DNA of 64,000 nucleotides, taken from contig JAPPFH010000130.1 in assembly GCA_028875185.1 (NCBI GenBank), positions 1-64,000 on the forward strand, written 5' to 3'. Source of the DNA: Chloroflexota bacterium. GTDB taxonomy: Bacteria; Chloroflexota; Anaerolineae; Aggregatilineales; Phototrophicaceae. The stretch's first letter is position 1; each line of letters starts with the position of its first letter. The notes beneath the pieces were generated by a model, which made no database searches, was not told where the DNA came from, and worked only from the letters and a program-made list of their open reading frames with translations. A program made the position numbers and the translations under genes. Shown here piece by piece: positions 36,522 to 44,914 of the stretch.

Positions 36522-37430
36522 GTGGCGCGCGCAAAGCGCAGGCGCTACCCGCGCGTCTACCGGCATCTCTCCGCTTACTTGATGCTGACGCCGGCCATCA
36601 TTCTCTTGATCATCTTCGTGATCATCCCAATTCTATACGGCTTCTACCTGAGCTTTCACCGCTGGGATGGCTTCAACTCGCCCGTGTTCATCGGCACGAG
36701 GAATTATATCCGGCTGATTGAACGCGATGATGTTTTCCTGAAAGCGGTGACGAATACGATCATCTTCGCCATTTCCGTCGTGCTGGTAAAGAATGTATTG
36801 GGGCTCTTTCTGGCGCTGCTGGTCAATCAAAAGATCAAGGGCGTCATCTTTTTCCGCACCGCCCTCTTTCTGCCGGTGACGCTGTCTTTCGTCGTTATCG
36901 GCTTGCTCTGGTCTTGGATCTACAACCCCACCTTCGGCCTGCTGAACGCCGGCTTGGAATTGGTCGGCTTGGATAGCTTGATACGCGCCTGGCTCAGCGA
37001 TCAGGCGACCGCGCTCGGCGCCATTATCACGGTCGACATTTGGAAATGGACCGGCTTTCACATGGTGCTCTTCCTGGCTGGGCTGCAATCCATCCCCAAG
37101 GATCTCTACGAAGTGGCGATCATTGATGGCGCCAGCGCCTGGACGCGGCTGACGCGCATCACCTTGCCGCTGCTCGCCCCGGTGACCTTTATCAGCGTGC
37201 TGCTTTCGCTGAATGGCGCCTTCGTCAGAAACTTCGAACTCGTCTTCGTTATGACTGACGGCGGACCCAATCACACCACCGAGGTCGTTTTGACTCATCT
37301 GGTGACGCAAGCCTTCCGTTTCGGCAAGCTGGGCTACGCCTCGGCGATGGGCTTCGCCTTGTTCGTCGTCGTAGCGGTCATCGCCTTCAGCTATATCCGC
37401 ATCGGCCGCAGCGGCACGTATAATTTCTGA
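36522..37430 (+). CDS. Sugar ABC transporter permease, MalF/UgpA type
   Basis: This is the first membrane subunit of the second sugar importer (302 residues). It starts with GTG and a strongly basic N-terminus (MARAKRRRYPRVYR), then about six helices. The EAA loop reads KDLYEVAIIDGASAW. It is followed 14 bases later by the partner permease. As in the first sugar operon no ATPase gene is present. Confidence 0.91.
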   Translation: MARAKRRRYPRVYRHLSAYLMLTPAIILLIIFVIIPILYGFYLSFHRWDGFNSPVFIGTRNYIRLIERDDVFLKAVTNTIIFAISVVLVKNVLGLFLALLVNQKIKGVIFFRTALFLPVTLSFVVIGLLWSWIYNPTFGLLNAGLELVGLDSLIRAWLSDQATALGAIITVDIWKWTGFHMVLFLAGLQSIPKDLYEVAIIDGASAWTRLTRITLPLLAPVTFISVLLSLNGAFVRNFELVFVMTDGGPNHTTEVVLTHLVTQAFRFGKLGYASAMGFALFVVVAVIAFSYIRIGRSGTYNF

Positions 37431-37444
37431 GATCGCGAGCGCGC

Positions 37445-38329
37445 ATGGCAACCGCCGCCGGACCAAGAAATCCCGAAAGCTTCCCCGATTTGTTTTCGCG
37501 CCTTCTCAGCGATAGGCTCAAGCTGCTGCTGGTCTACGCCATCCTCATCGCCGCTACCGTTCAAACGATTTATCCGCTGTTCTGGATGGTCTTCGGCTCC
37601 CTGAAAACCGATGCCGATCTCTTCAACAACGTTTGGGGGCCGCCGCGGACGATGATCTGGCAGAATTACGTCGATGCCTGGCGCATCGCAGACCTGGGCG
37701 CGCGCATCGGCAATAGCGTCATCATTACCATTCTCAGCTTGTCCGTTCTGCTAATCGTGTCATCAATCGCCGCTTATGCCTTGGCGCGCCTGCAATTTCC
37801 GGGGCGGCAGGCGATCTTTCTCATCATCCTGGCGACTATGATGATCCCGTCCGAAGTCACCGTCATCCCGCTCTTCATCGTGGTCAGAACCTTGGGCATC
37901 CTCAACAGCCGCTTCGGCCTTGTCTTCGTTTACGCCGGCACCTCAATGGCATTCAGCATCTTTTTGCTGCGCGGCTTCTTCATGTCGATCCCGCCCGAGC
38001 TCGAAGACGCCGCCCTCGTCGATGGCGCCAATCGGCTGCAGGTATTCTGGTATGTGGTGCTGCCCCTGGCGCGGCCTGGGCTGGCGACGGTTGCGATCTT
38101 TCAAGGCATGTTCTTCTGGAACGAGTTTTTCCTGGCTTTCATCTTCATCCGCCAGGCGGAATTGCAGACGATTCCCCTGGGCTTGGTGAACTTCTTTTAT
38201 CGTTATTCGGCTGATTGGACGCTCTATTTCGCCGCGCTCAGCATGGTTACGATACCGGTCATCGTCCTCTATGTCGCGATGCAGCGCTGGTTCATAGAAG
38301 GCTTGACCGCCGGCGCCGTCAAGAGTTGA
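37445..38329 (+). CDS. Sugar ABC transporter permease, MalG/UgpE type
   Basis: This is the second membrane subunit (294 residues), with six predicted helices. The EAA loop is PELEDAALVDGANRL, and the C-terminus ends AMQRWFIEGLTAGAVKS, which is typical of the MalG group. It closes the operon that begins with the binding protein at 34105. A block of hairpin repeats follows. Confidence 0.91.
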   Translation: MATAAGPRNPESFPDLFSRLLSDRLKLLLVYAILIAATVQTIYPLFWMVFGSLKTDADLFNNVWGPPRTMIWQNYVDAWRIADLGARIGNSVIITILSLSVLLIVSSIAAYALARLQFPGRQAIFLIILATMMIPSEVTVIPLFIVVRTLGILNSRFGLVFVYAGTSMAFSIFLLRGFFMSIPPELEDAALVDGANRLQVFWYVVLPLARPGLATVAIFQGMFFWNEFFLAFIFIRQAELQTIPLGLVNFFYRYSADWTLYFAALSMVTIPVIVLYVAMQRWFIEGLTAGAVKS

Positions 38330-38353
38330 GCGCGCCTTACGTACGAATTGTAG

Positions 38354-38555
38354 GGGCGGCTCGGTGAGCCGCCCTTCGCAGCGATAGAATGCGTGTTAGG
38401 GCGAGCCAAGGGGCGCGTAGACACCGCCCGTCTCTCGCCCATACAGCTATCGAAACGATCGAATACGGAATAATGTCGGTTCAAAAATACTGCGCATAGA
38501 GAAAGCTCAATAAGTTGTTTTGTTCATGTGGGCGTTTCAGCTAAACGCCCCTACA
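38354..38555. repeat. Cluster of hairpin repeats downstream of a sugar operon
   Basis: Three units lie in the 285-base gap. 38354-38374 is a perfect 9-bp hairpin (GGGCGGCTC, loop GGT, GAGCCGCCC). About 38400-38448 reads GGGCGAGCC, then GCGTAGACACCGCCCG, then CTCGCCCATACAG, an interrupted unit. 38530-38550 is GGGCGTTT, loop CAGCT, AAACGCCC followed by CTACAG. They may end or stabilise the operon transcript. No open frame is convincing here. Confidence 0.6.
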
Positions 38556-38614
38556 GTTGGCAAAAGAATGAGTTTCAGATTTCGTATTCGCTGTTGCTGA
38601 GAAAGGGCTGAGAA

Positions 38615-39679
38615 TTGGACAAATTACGCGTTGGCGTCATCGGCTGCGGGCAGATCGCCCAGATCATGCACCTGCCATATCTGAAGGAACTGCCGCAATT
38701 TGAGATTAAGGCGGTCTGCGATATCTCGGCGAAAGTCGTGGATACGGTCGGCAAGTGGTATGGCGTCCGCGATCGTTATGTCGATTACCAAGATACGCTC
38801 TCCCAGCCTGATATTGACATCGCCGCCATTCTGACGATGGATCACGCCGATATCGCCGAAGCGGCCGCCGAGGCGGGAAAACATATCTTCGTGGAGAAGC
38901 CCTTCTGTTTCGACCCGGCTGAGGGACGCCGTGTTTTGGACGCGGTCGCGCGCGCGGGCGTCAAGCTCATGGTCGGCTACATGAAACGATACGACCCCGG
39001 TTACGAATACGGCTGCGCGCGGATGCGAGCGATGGAAGACGTTCGGCTGATCCGCGTCCACGATTTCGCAGGCGATTTCAGCGTGCACGAGCCGCTCTAT
39101 ACGCTGGCGACTGGCGATGACATCCCGCAGCGCGCGCTAGACGACGGCGCAGCGAAAATCGAATCGGCGTCCAAAACGGCGCTGGGCGCAAGCCACGCCC
39201 ACCTCGCTGGGCTTTACAATATGCTGCTAATGCTTTCGAGCCACGACTTAGCCATCCTGCGCGGCGCATTCGGCGCGGCGCAGGGCGTCCTTTTCAGCGA
39301 TGCCATCTCGCCGACCGAGATTTTGTCCGTTCTTGATTTCGGTCCCCAGCGGCGCTGCGTCTTTGAAGCGGGTGTCTGGCCCGATTATCTTTGGTGGGAC
39401 GAGCAGCTGACCGCCTACGGCAAGAGCGAGTCGGTCAGCATCGCCTTCCCCAATCCTTACGTCAAATACGCGCCGACAACCGTAACCATCCAGCAGAACG
39501 AAAACGGCTCGCCGATTACCAAGGTCGTGCCGGCGTCTCACGAAGAGGCCTTTCGCCGGGAATGGCTGCACTTCTACGATTGCATTCGCGAGGATAGCGA
39601 AGCGCGCACGACCGGCGCCGAAGCCAATGCCGATGTCGAGCTGGCTGTAGAAATGATCCGCGCCATCCAAGCCCAATGA
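38615..39679 (+). CDS. Gfo/Idh/MocA family oxidoreductase
   Basis: The 354-residue protein has the Rossmann motif GVIGCGQIAQIMHLPYL at the N-terminus and VEKPFCFD where the family has its EKP motif, followed by a MVGYMKRYDPG segment. The start is TTG with GGGCTGAGAA ahead. It overlaps the following transporter gene by four bases (ATGA), so the two are coupled. It probably oxidises a sugar or cyclitol brought in by that permease or by the ABC importer upstream. Confidence 0.86.
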   Translation: MDKLRVGVIGCGQIAQIMHLPYLKELPQFEIKAVCDISAKVVDTVGKWYGVRDRYVDYQDTLSQPDIDIAAILTMDHADIAEAAAEAGKHIFVEKPFCFDPAEGRRVLDAVARAGVKLMVGYMKRYDPGYEYGCARMRAMEDVRLIRVHDFAGDFSVHEPLYTLATGDDIPQRALDDGAAKIESASKTALGASHAHLAGLYNMLLMLSSHDLAILRGAFGAAQGVLFSDAISPTEILSVLDFGPQRRCVFEAGVWPDYLWWDEQLTAYGKSESVSIAFPNPYVKYAPTTVTIQQNENGSPITKVVPASHEEAFRREWLHFYDCIREDSEARTTGAEANADVELAVEMIRAIQAQ

Positions 39680-40692
39680 CGCAGGAAGTCGCCATACTGG
39701 GCGGTCTCTTCAATGCTTTCTTATGGGGATCTTGGACGGTACTCATCAAGAAACTGGGCAATTATCCTATGGACGCCTTTTTCCTGGGCATCTACATAAG
39801 CGCCTTCGTATTCGTATGGACTATTGTGTTGGTCGCGCTGGGCGAGGCGCTGTTCCAAGAACTGGCGCTGGTTTGGCGCGAGCAGCCGGCGATCATCATC
39901 GTCGCGCTGCTTGCTGGCGGGGTATTTGTCAGCGGCGTGCGCATCACCTTGACCGTTTTCGCCGCCGTCGGCTTATCGGTAACCGCGCCAATACAGACCT
40001 TTATGAGCCTGATTTTGGGCACATCGCTAGCCGCTCTCGCTGGCGGCACGCCGGCCGCTCTCGTCCCGCTTGATTTGACGGTCGCCTGTCTGCTTTTGTT
40101 CGCCGCCGCAATGGTCACCGTTCGGGCGCGAATCGTTCGCGACCGCGCGCTGTTCGAAGCGGCTCCCTCGCAATTGCGCGACGCCGCCGGCGAAACCAGC
40201 AAACGCCTGATCGCCAAGAACATGGCGCTAGTTGGCTTGGCATCGGCGATCATTACCGCCTACCCGCTGGGCTTGGCCTACTCGCTGCGGACGCCGGGCA
40301 ACGATGACGGTCTGACGCCGCTCGCTTGCATGGCTGTATTCGTGACCGGCTCGCTCGCTGGCGCGCTTCTAACATCCGGCGCTGCATTGACTATCCGCCG
40401 CCAATGGTCGCAGCTTCTCCGCGCCGGCTGGACGAAGCATCGCTACTCGCTCATCGCTGCCTTAGCGCATTACGGCGGCAACATCATCAACGCCTACGCC
40501 ACCGGCGCGCTTACGGCGGCCGTCTCCTGGCCCATTGGCACCACATCGCAGTTGTGGACCTACCTATGGGGTTTGGCGACGGGCGAATTCAAAGGCGCGC
40601 CGCGACGGTCGTTTCTCTTGCTTGCCGGCGGCGGCGCGCTCTATCTCGCCGGCATCTTATACTTGCGTTGGGCGCTTCTGCGCTCGCCCTAA
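39676..40692 (+). CDS. Sugar permease of the drug/metabolite transporter superfamily (RhaT/GRP-like)
   Basis: The 338-residue protein has about ten hydrophobic helices and the start MTQEVAILGGLFNAFLWGSW, like L-rhamnose-proton symporter RhaT and glucose-uptake GRP proteins. Helix ends carry small residues as in the DMT superfamily (GGVFVSGVRITLTVFAAVGL). It overlaps the Gfo/Idh gene before it and is followed by a cupin gene after 22 bases. The solute is unknown; a sugar or sugar-derived compound is likely from the neighbours. Confidence 0.72.
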   Translation: MTQEVAILGGLFNAFLWGSWTVLIKKLGNYPMDAFFLGIYISAFVFVWTIVLVALGEALFQELALVWREQPAIIIVALLAGGVFVSGVRITLTVFAAVGLSVTAPIQTFMSLILGTSLAALAGGTPAALVPLDLTVACLLLFAAAMVTVRARIVRDRALFEAAPSQLRDAAGETSKRLIAKNMALVGLASAIITAYPLGLAYSLRTPGNDDGLTPLACMAVFVTGSLAGALLTSGAALTIRRQWSQLLRAGWTKHRYSLIAALAHYGGNIINAYATGALTAAVSWPIGTTSQLWTYLWGLATGEFKGAPRRSFLLLAGGGALYLAGILYLRWALLRSP

Positions 40693-40714
40693 TCAATGAT
40701 TTAGGAGGTCCAAG

Positions 40715-41086
40715 ATGATACATGTGCCGAAAGAAGAACGAGAATCCAGCGCCAATATCTACGTTTCCGGCGGAACATCGGAATTGGAGCGGCTGCTCTC
40801 GGCGCAGGCGGAAGGCGGCGTTTCGGTCGCGCTGGTGCATTTCACCGATGGCGCCGTCACCCATTGGCATACGCACCCGGGCGAGCAAGTGCTATTGGTC
40901 ACCGCCGGCGAGTGCCGCTTCGGCAATGAAGGCGGTGAAGGCGGCGTCGCCAAAACCGGCGATGTCATTCATTTCCCGCCGGGCGAAAAACATTGGCATG
41001 GCGCGGTCGCCGGCACGAACATGACCCACATGAGCATCACCACCGTTGGCGCTCCCAACTGGATGGAAGCGGTGTCCGACGCCTGA
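40715..41086 (+). CDS. Small cupin-domain protein
   Basis: This is a 123-residue single cupin barrel. The first motif reads HWHTHPGEQVLLVTAGE and the second GDVIHFPPGEKHWHGA; the histidines and glutamate of both would hold one metal ion. Cupins of this size are often sugar isomerases, lyases or binding proteins. A strong AGGAGG stands six bases before the ATG. It is probably co-transcribed with the transporter. Function is not assigned. Confidence 0.85.
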   Translation: MIHVPKEERESSANIYVSGGTSELERLLSAQAEGGVSVALVHFTDGAVTHWHTHPGEQVLLVTAGECRFGNEGGEGGVAKTGDVIHFPPGEKHWHGAVAGTNMTHMSITTVGAPNWMEAVSDA

Positions 41087-41129
41087 TGCGCTTGGCAGAA
41101 AATGCAACCAAGCCGTTAAACAACAATTC

Positions 41130-41216
41130 ACCACAGAGGCACAGAGGGAATAGAGCAGAAGCTGTGCCTTTGTTCTCGGTGTTCTCTCTTAAACTCGGTG
41201 TTCTCGGTGGTAAAGT
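41130..41216. repeat. CACAGAGG / CTCGGTGG long inverted repeat
   Basis: ACCACAGAGGCACAGAGGGA on one side and CTCGGTGTTCTCGGTGG on the other form the two arms of an imperfect inverted repeat in the 184-base gap before the epimerase gene. Related single arms occur near 29180-29210 (CTCGGTGTACTCGGTGG) and 55943-55980 (CCACCGAGGACACCGAGGG). It is a dispersed repeat, different from the GGGCGA family. Confidence 0.5.
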
Positions 41217-41270
41217 ATTCATTTACTTTCTTGGTTCTACTGCAAGCACTGCTATTGAGGAGGATGCGGG

Positions 41271-42122
41271 ATGAAAGTCGCAGTCACTGGCGGCAGTGGA
41301 CTCGCTGGCTACGCTGTGGTTGCGCATTTGCTCGACGCGGGCTGCGATGTCATCAGCATCGACCGCGCGCCGTCGCCGAGCCTGCTGCCGGACTATCGCC
41401 TGGTCGATTGCGCCGATCTAGGGCAGGTCGTCGGCGCCTGCCAAGGCGCTGAAGCCATCGTGCATCTTGCCGCCATCCCCCGCCCCATTCACCACAGTCC
41501 CGATCAAGTCTTCCGCACGAATGTCATGGCGACCTTCAACGTATTCGAGGCTGCTGCCGTATTGGAAATTCCGCGCGTCGTCTATATCAGCAGCATGTCA
41601 GTCTTGGGGCTGCCCTTCTCCTATACGCCGATAGAGTTGGACTACCTTCCCATCGATGAGGCGCATCCAAAGGCGCCGCAAGACGCCTACGCCCTGTCAA
41701 AGACGCTCGGCGAAGATATCGCGCTGGCTTTTGTCCGGCGGATGGCGGGGGCGCTGTCGGTCGTAAGCCTGCGCTTCCCTTGGATTCACACGCCGGAGAC
41801 CTTCAGATCTGTGCTGAGGCCGCTTTGGGATGATCCCGCCGGCGGCGCCTCCAACCTCTGGGGCTATATTGACACGCGCGATGTCGCGGGTGCATGCCGG
41901 CTCGCGCTGGAAGCCGAAAGCAGCGGGCACGAGGCGTTCTACATCAGCGCAGCGAACAGCTTCATGAAGACCGATTCGGCGTCGCTGGCACAGCAGTATT
42001 ATCCGCAGGCGCGCATTCGGTCGCGCCTATCGGGCAATCAGTCACTGTTTGACACAGCCACAGCGCAGGCGAGGCTCGGCTATGAGCCGCAATTCTCCTG
42101 GGAGGATTATGAATGGAGCTAG
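41271..42122 (+). CDS. NAD-dependent epimerase/dehydratase (extended SDR)
   Basis: The 283-residue protein has the cofactor motif TGGSGLAG (6-13), ISSMSVLG with the catalytic serine, and the YxxxK pair in DAYALSK. Such enzymes change configuration or oxidise sugars and sugar nucleotides. AGGAGG precedes the ATG by eight bases. The protein is a little shorter than GalE-type epimerases, as in the dehydrogenase-like subgroup. Substrate unknown; its neighbours are catabolic rather than cell-wall genes. Confidence 0.86.
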   Translation: MKVAVTGGSGLAGYAVVAHLLDAGCDVISIDRAPSPSLLPDYRLVDCADLGQVVGACQGAEAIVHLAAIPRPIHHSPDQVFRTNVMATFNVFEAAAVLEIPRVVYISSMSVLGLPFSYTPIELDYLPIDEAHPKAPQDAYALSKTLGEDIALAFVRRMAGALSVVSLRFPWIHTPETFRSVLRPLWDDPAGGASNLWGYIDTRDVAGACRLALEAESSGHEAFYISAANSFMKTDSASLAQQYYPQARIRSRLSGNQSLFDTATAQARLGYEPQFSWEDYEWS

Positions 42123-42271
42123 TGCGAATCCGCAGCATCGTTGATGTCATCCACGCCGAGGGCTTCCGCCAATTGGCGACGCCGCTGCGCAAAGTCGCTG
42201 ATGGCGGCCGCCCGCACGCGCGCGTCGGCGGTCTTCGATTAAGCGACGTCAACGGCGAAGATGGATTATGA
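42113..42271 (+). CDS. 52-residue open frame coupled to the epimerase gene
   Basis: An ATG inside the last codons of the epimerase gene, seven bases after GGAGG, opens a frame of 52 residues (MELVRIRSIVDVIHAEGFRQ to SDVNGEDGL). The ribosome site and the overlap look like true translational coupling. The product is basic in the middle and has no membrane helix. I do not recognise it; it may be a real small protein or the first exonically intact part of a gene whose remainder is lost. Confidence 0.35.
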   Translation: MELVRIRSIVDVIHAEGFRQLATPLRKVADGGRPHARVGGLRLSDVNGEDGL

Positions 42272-42327
42272 TGATAAGATAAAGTCACTAGTGGGCTGAC
42301 AGCGCCAGAGAAATAAGGGCGGCGGAC

Positions 42328-42963
42328 ATGGCTGTGACCAGGAACTCATTCTCCGAAAAACAAGCGAAACAGCAGCGCGAAATGTTCACCGCGTTCGACC
42401 CGGCAACGACCGCCCTTCTCATAGTCGATATGCTCAAAGACTTTTTCGACGACGGCGGCGCTATGGTATTGGAAGGCGGGAAGGCGCTCTATCCGCCTCA
42501 CCAGAAGCTGCTGGCGGCGGCGCGCGCGGTCGGTATGCCCGTACTCTGGCTCAACCAGAGCCTGCCGCCCGACGACAGCCTCTTTGAAATGCGCGCGGTG
42601 CATTGCCTGGCTGGCTCCTGGGGCGCCGAGGTCGTAGACGAGCTGAGGGTCGAGGCGGGCGATATCATCATCCCCAAGCGACGTTACAGCGGCTTCTTCC
42701 AAACGTCGCTGGATCTCACGCTGCGCGAACGCGGCATCGATACCGTCATCGTCACCGGCGTGGTCACCAATATCTGCGTACGCTCCACCGTGCACGATGC
42801 CTTTTTCCTGCGCTACAAAGCGCTGGTGCCGGAAGACCTGGTGATGGCCACCAGCCCGCAGGCGCAGGCGGTCACCTTATACGATATTGATACTCATTAT
42901 GGCGCCGTCACAAGTCTCGACGCCTTGCTGACTGTGCTTCAGCGGCGGCGGAGCGACGGCTGA
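42328..42963 (+). CDS. Isochorismatase-fold cysteine hydrolase
   Basis: This 211-residue protein belongs to the isochorismatase/nicotinamidase superfamily. The probable triad is D34 (LLIVDMLKDFF), K117 (IPKRRYSGFF) and C150 (VVTNICVRST), all in the expected places, so it should hydrolyse an amide (nicotinamide-, maleamate- or carbamoyl-type) rather than isochorismate. It overlaps the next gene by one base and forms a unit with the enamidase-like gene and the SDR. That grouping suggests breakdown of a cyclic or open-chain amide. Confidence 0.87.
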   Translation: MAVTRNSFSEKQAKQQREMFTAFDPATTALLIVDMLKDFFDDGGAMVLEGGKALYPPHQKLLAAARAVGMPVLWLNQSLPPDDSLFEMRAVHCLAGSWGAEVVDELRVEAGDIIIPKRRYSGFFQTSLDLTLRERGIDTVIVTGVVTNICVRSTVHDAFFLRYKALVPEDLVMATSPQAQAVTLYDIDTHYGAVTSLDALLTVLQRRRSDG

Positions 42964-44120
42964 TGGGCGAAATACTGATTCATTCGATAGGCGCAATCGC
43001 GTCAGGCGAATTCGCTGTGCCGCTCATCGAAGGCGATTCGATTCTCATTCGCGCTGGCGTTATCGCGGCGGTCGGCAGCGGGCTGGCTTCCAGCGCGGGC
43101 GCGACCCAAATCAACGCCAATGGCGCCACCGTGATTCCGGGCTTGATCGATTCGCACGCGCATCCGGTCATCGGCGATTACAGCCCGCGCCAAAAGGTGG
43201 TCGACTTCATCGCAAGCTGCGTTCATGGTGGCGTCACCCGCATGATATCGGCCGGCGAGGTGCATATGCCTGGCCGCCCCACAGGCGCTCTGGGCACGAA
43301 GTCGCTGGCGATCGTCGGCGCGCAAGCCTGGGGAAACTTCCGCCCTGGCGGCATGAAAGTCCAAGGCGGCGGGCTGCTCTTGCAGGAAGGTCTAACCGAA
43401 GCCGACTTTGAAGAAATGGCGGCGGCCGGCGTCAAGCATCTGGGCGAAATCGGGCTCGGCGGTTATCACGATTGGGACAAAATCGCGGAAATGACGCTCT
43501 GGGCGAAACGCTGCGGCATGACCGTCATGATGCACATCGGCGGCGCCTCCATCCCCGGCAGCGACGCCATCGGCGCGGAACAAGCCATCCAGGTAAGACC
43601 GCATATCGCATCGCATCTCAACGGCGGTCCCACCGCGCCGCCCCTCGCGGATATCGAGCGCATCATCGCCGAAACCGACAGCGCCCTCGAAATCATCCAA
43701 TGCGGCAACGCCGCCATCATCCCGCGCATCCTCGATCTTGCTCGGCAGCGCGATGCCCTCGACCGCGTAATCATCGGGACCGATATGCCATCCGGTACCG
43801 GCGTCCTTCCGCTGGGCATGCTGCGCGCGATAAGCTGGGTCAGCGCGCTTGGCGCTGTGCCGCCCGCGCAAGCGATTGCCATGGCCAGCGGCACGACGGC
43901 GAGCATCTACAAGCTCCAAGCGGGCAGAATTGCCGCGGGCTTCGAAGCCGACATGATCATCATGGACGCGCCGATTGGCAGCACCGCCAAAGACGCGCTG
44001 GAGACGCTGGCTATCGGTGATACGCCGGGCGTCTCCGCCGTCATCATCGATGGCGAATTGCGCGTCCGCAAGAGCCTGCATACCCCGCCGGCGCGGCGGC
44101 CTATCGAGTTGGGCTCATGA
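42963..44120 (+). CDS. Enamidase-like amidohydrolase
   Basis: The 385-residue protein is a metal-dependent amidohydrolase. As I recall the enamidase of Eubacterium barkeri nicotinate fermentation, long segments agree: IDSHAHPVIGDYSPRQK, MISAGEVHMPGRP, AGVKHLGEIGLG, HIGGASIPGS, SHLNGGPTA, GTDMPSGTGVLPLG and the ending TPPARR. Likely metal ligands are H65, H67, E162, H191, H218 and D274; use of Glu162 instead of a carbamylated Lys is a mark of that enzyme. Enamidase hydrolyses 6-oxo-tetrahydronicotinate to 2-formylglutarate. Whether this protein uses that lactam or a relative is not proven. Confidence 0.78.
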   Translation: MGEILIHSIGAIASGEFAVPLIEGDSILIRAGVIAAVGSGLASSAGATQINANGATVIPGLIDSHAHPVIGDYSPRQKVVDFIASCVHGGVTRMISAGEVHMPGRPTGALGTKSLAIVGAQAWGNFRPGGMKVQGGGLLLQEGLTEADFEEMAAAGVKHLGEIGLGGYHDWDKIAEMTLWAKRCGMTVMMHIGGASIPGSDAIGAEQAIQVRPHIASHLNGGPTAPPLADIERIIAETDSALEIIQCGNAAIIPRILDLARQRDALDRVIIGTDMPSGTGVLPLGMLRAISWVSALGAVPPAQAIAMASGTTASIYKLQAGRIAAGFEADMIIMDAPIGSTAKDALETLAIGDTPGVSAVIIDGELRVRKSLHTPPARRPIELGS

Positions 44121-44914
44121 AGCGCTTCGCCGGCAAGGTGGTGTTAATCACCGGCGGTGGCGGCGCCTTGGGGCGGGCAAGCGCCCTGCGTTTCGCTCAG
44201 GAGGGCGCGCGTGTCGTCATCGCCGATTCCGATTTGGAGCGCGCCAATGCGGTGGCGGCGGATATCGGCGCCGACGCCATCGCCGCGCAAGCCGATGTGA
44301 CGCAGCCTGAAGACTGCGACGCTATGGTTGCGGCGGCGCGCGAACGCTTCGGAACGCTGGATGCGCTATTCGCCAATGCCGGCATCGGTGGCGAAAAAGT
44401 TGAGTTCGTCGACCTGCCGATTCAAGAGTGGGATCGCGTCATGGATGTCAACTTGCGCGGCATCGCGCTCAGTTGCAAGGCGGCTATCCCCGCTATGATT
44501 GATGCCGGCGGCGGGTCAATCGTGCTGATGGGTTCGTCAACCGGCGGCTGGGACACGATCCTCGGCTCCGGACCGTATATGGCGAGCAAGGAAGCGGTTA
44601 AGGCGCTGGCGCGAAACCTGGCGTTGGAGCTGGCGCGTTATCAGATCCGCGTCAACGCCGTCTGCCCCGGCATCATCGAGACGCCGCTCAGTTTCCGTCA
44701 GGCAAACACGGATGCCTGGGGGAAATTCTTCGCCCGCTTCGCCAAGAGGATTCCATTGCGGCGCGTCGGGCAGCCCGAGGATGTGGCGGCGACGGTCGCC
44801 TTCCTCGCATCCGATGACGCGCGTCATATCACCGGCGCTTCCCTCCTAATCGACGGCGGGCAGACCCTGCAAAGCTGGAGCAACGCCCCCGATTCAGCCT
44901 ATCCCTCAGAATGA
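44117..44914 (+). CDS. Short-chain dehydrogenase/reductase (SDR)
   Basis: This is a classical SDR of 265 residues. The cofactor motif TGGGGALG is at 12-19, the NAG motif follows (ANAGIGG), and the active site shows MGSSTGG and YMASK. It overlaps the enamidase-like gene by four bases (ATGA) and so probably acts on the product of that step, for example by reducing an aldehyde to an alcohol; this is inference from position. Its 3' end overlaps the convergent Gfo/Idh gene by nine bases. Confidence 0.88.
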   Translation: MKRFAGKVVLITGGGGALGRASALRFAQEGARVVIADSDLERANAVAADIGADAIAAQADVTQPEDCDAMVAAARERFGTLDALFANAGIGGEKVEFVDLPIQEWDRVMDVNLRGIALSCKAAIPAMIDAGGGSIVLMGSSTGGWDTILGSGPYMASKEAVKALARNLALELARYQIRVNAVCPGIIETPLSFRQANTDAWGKFFARFAKRIPLRRVGQPEDVAATVAFLASDDARHITGASLLIDGGQTLQSWSNAPDSAYPSE

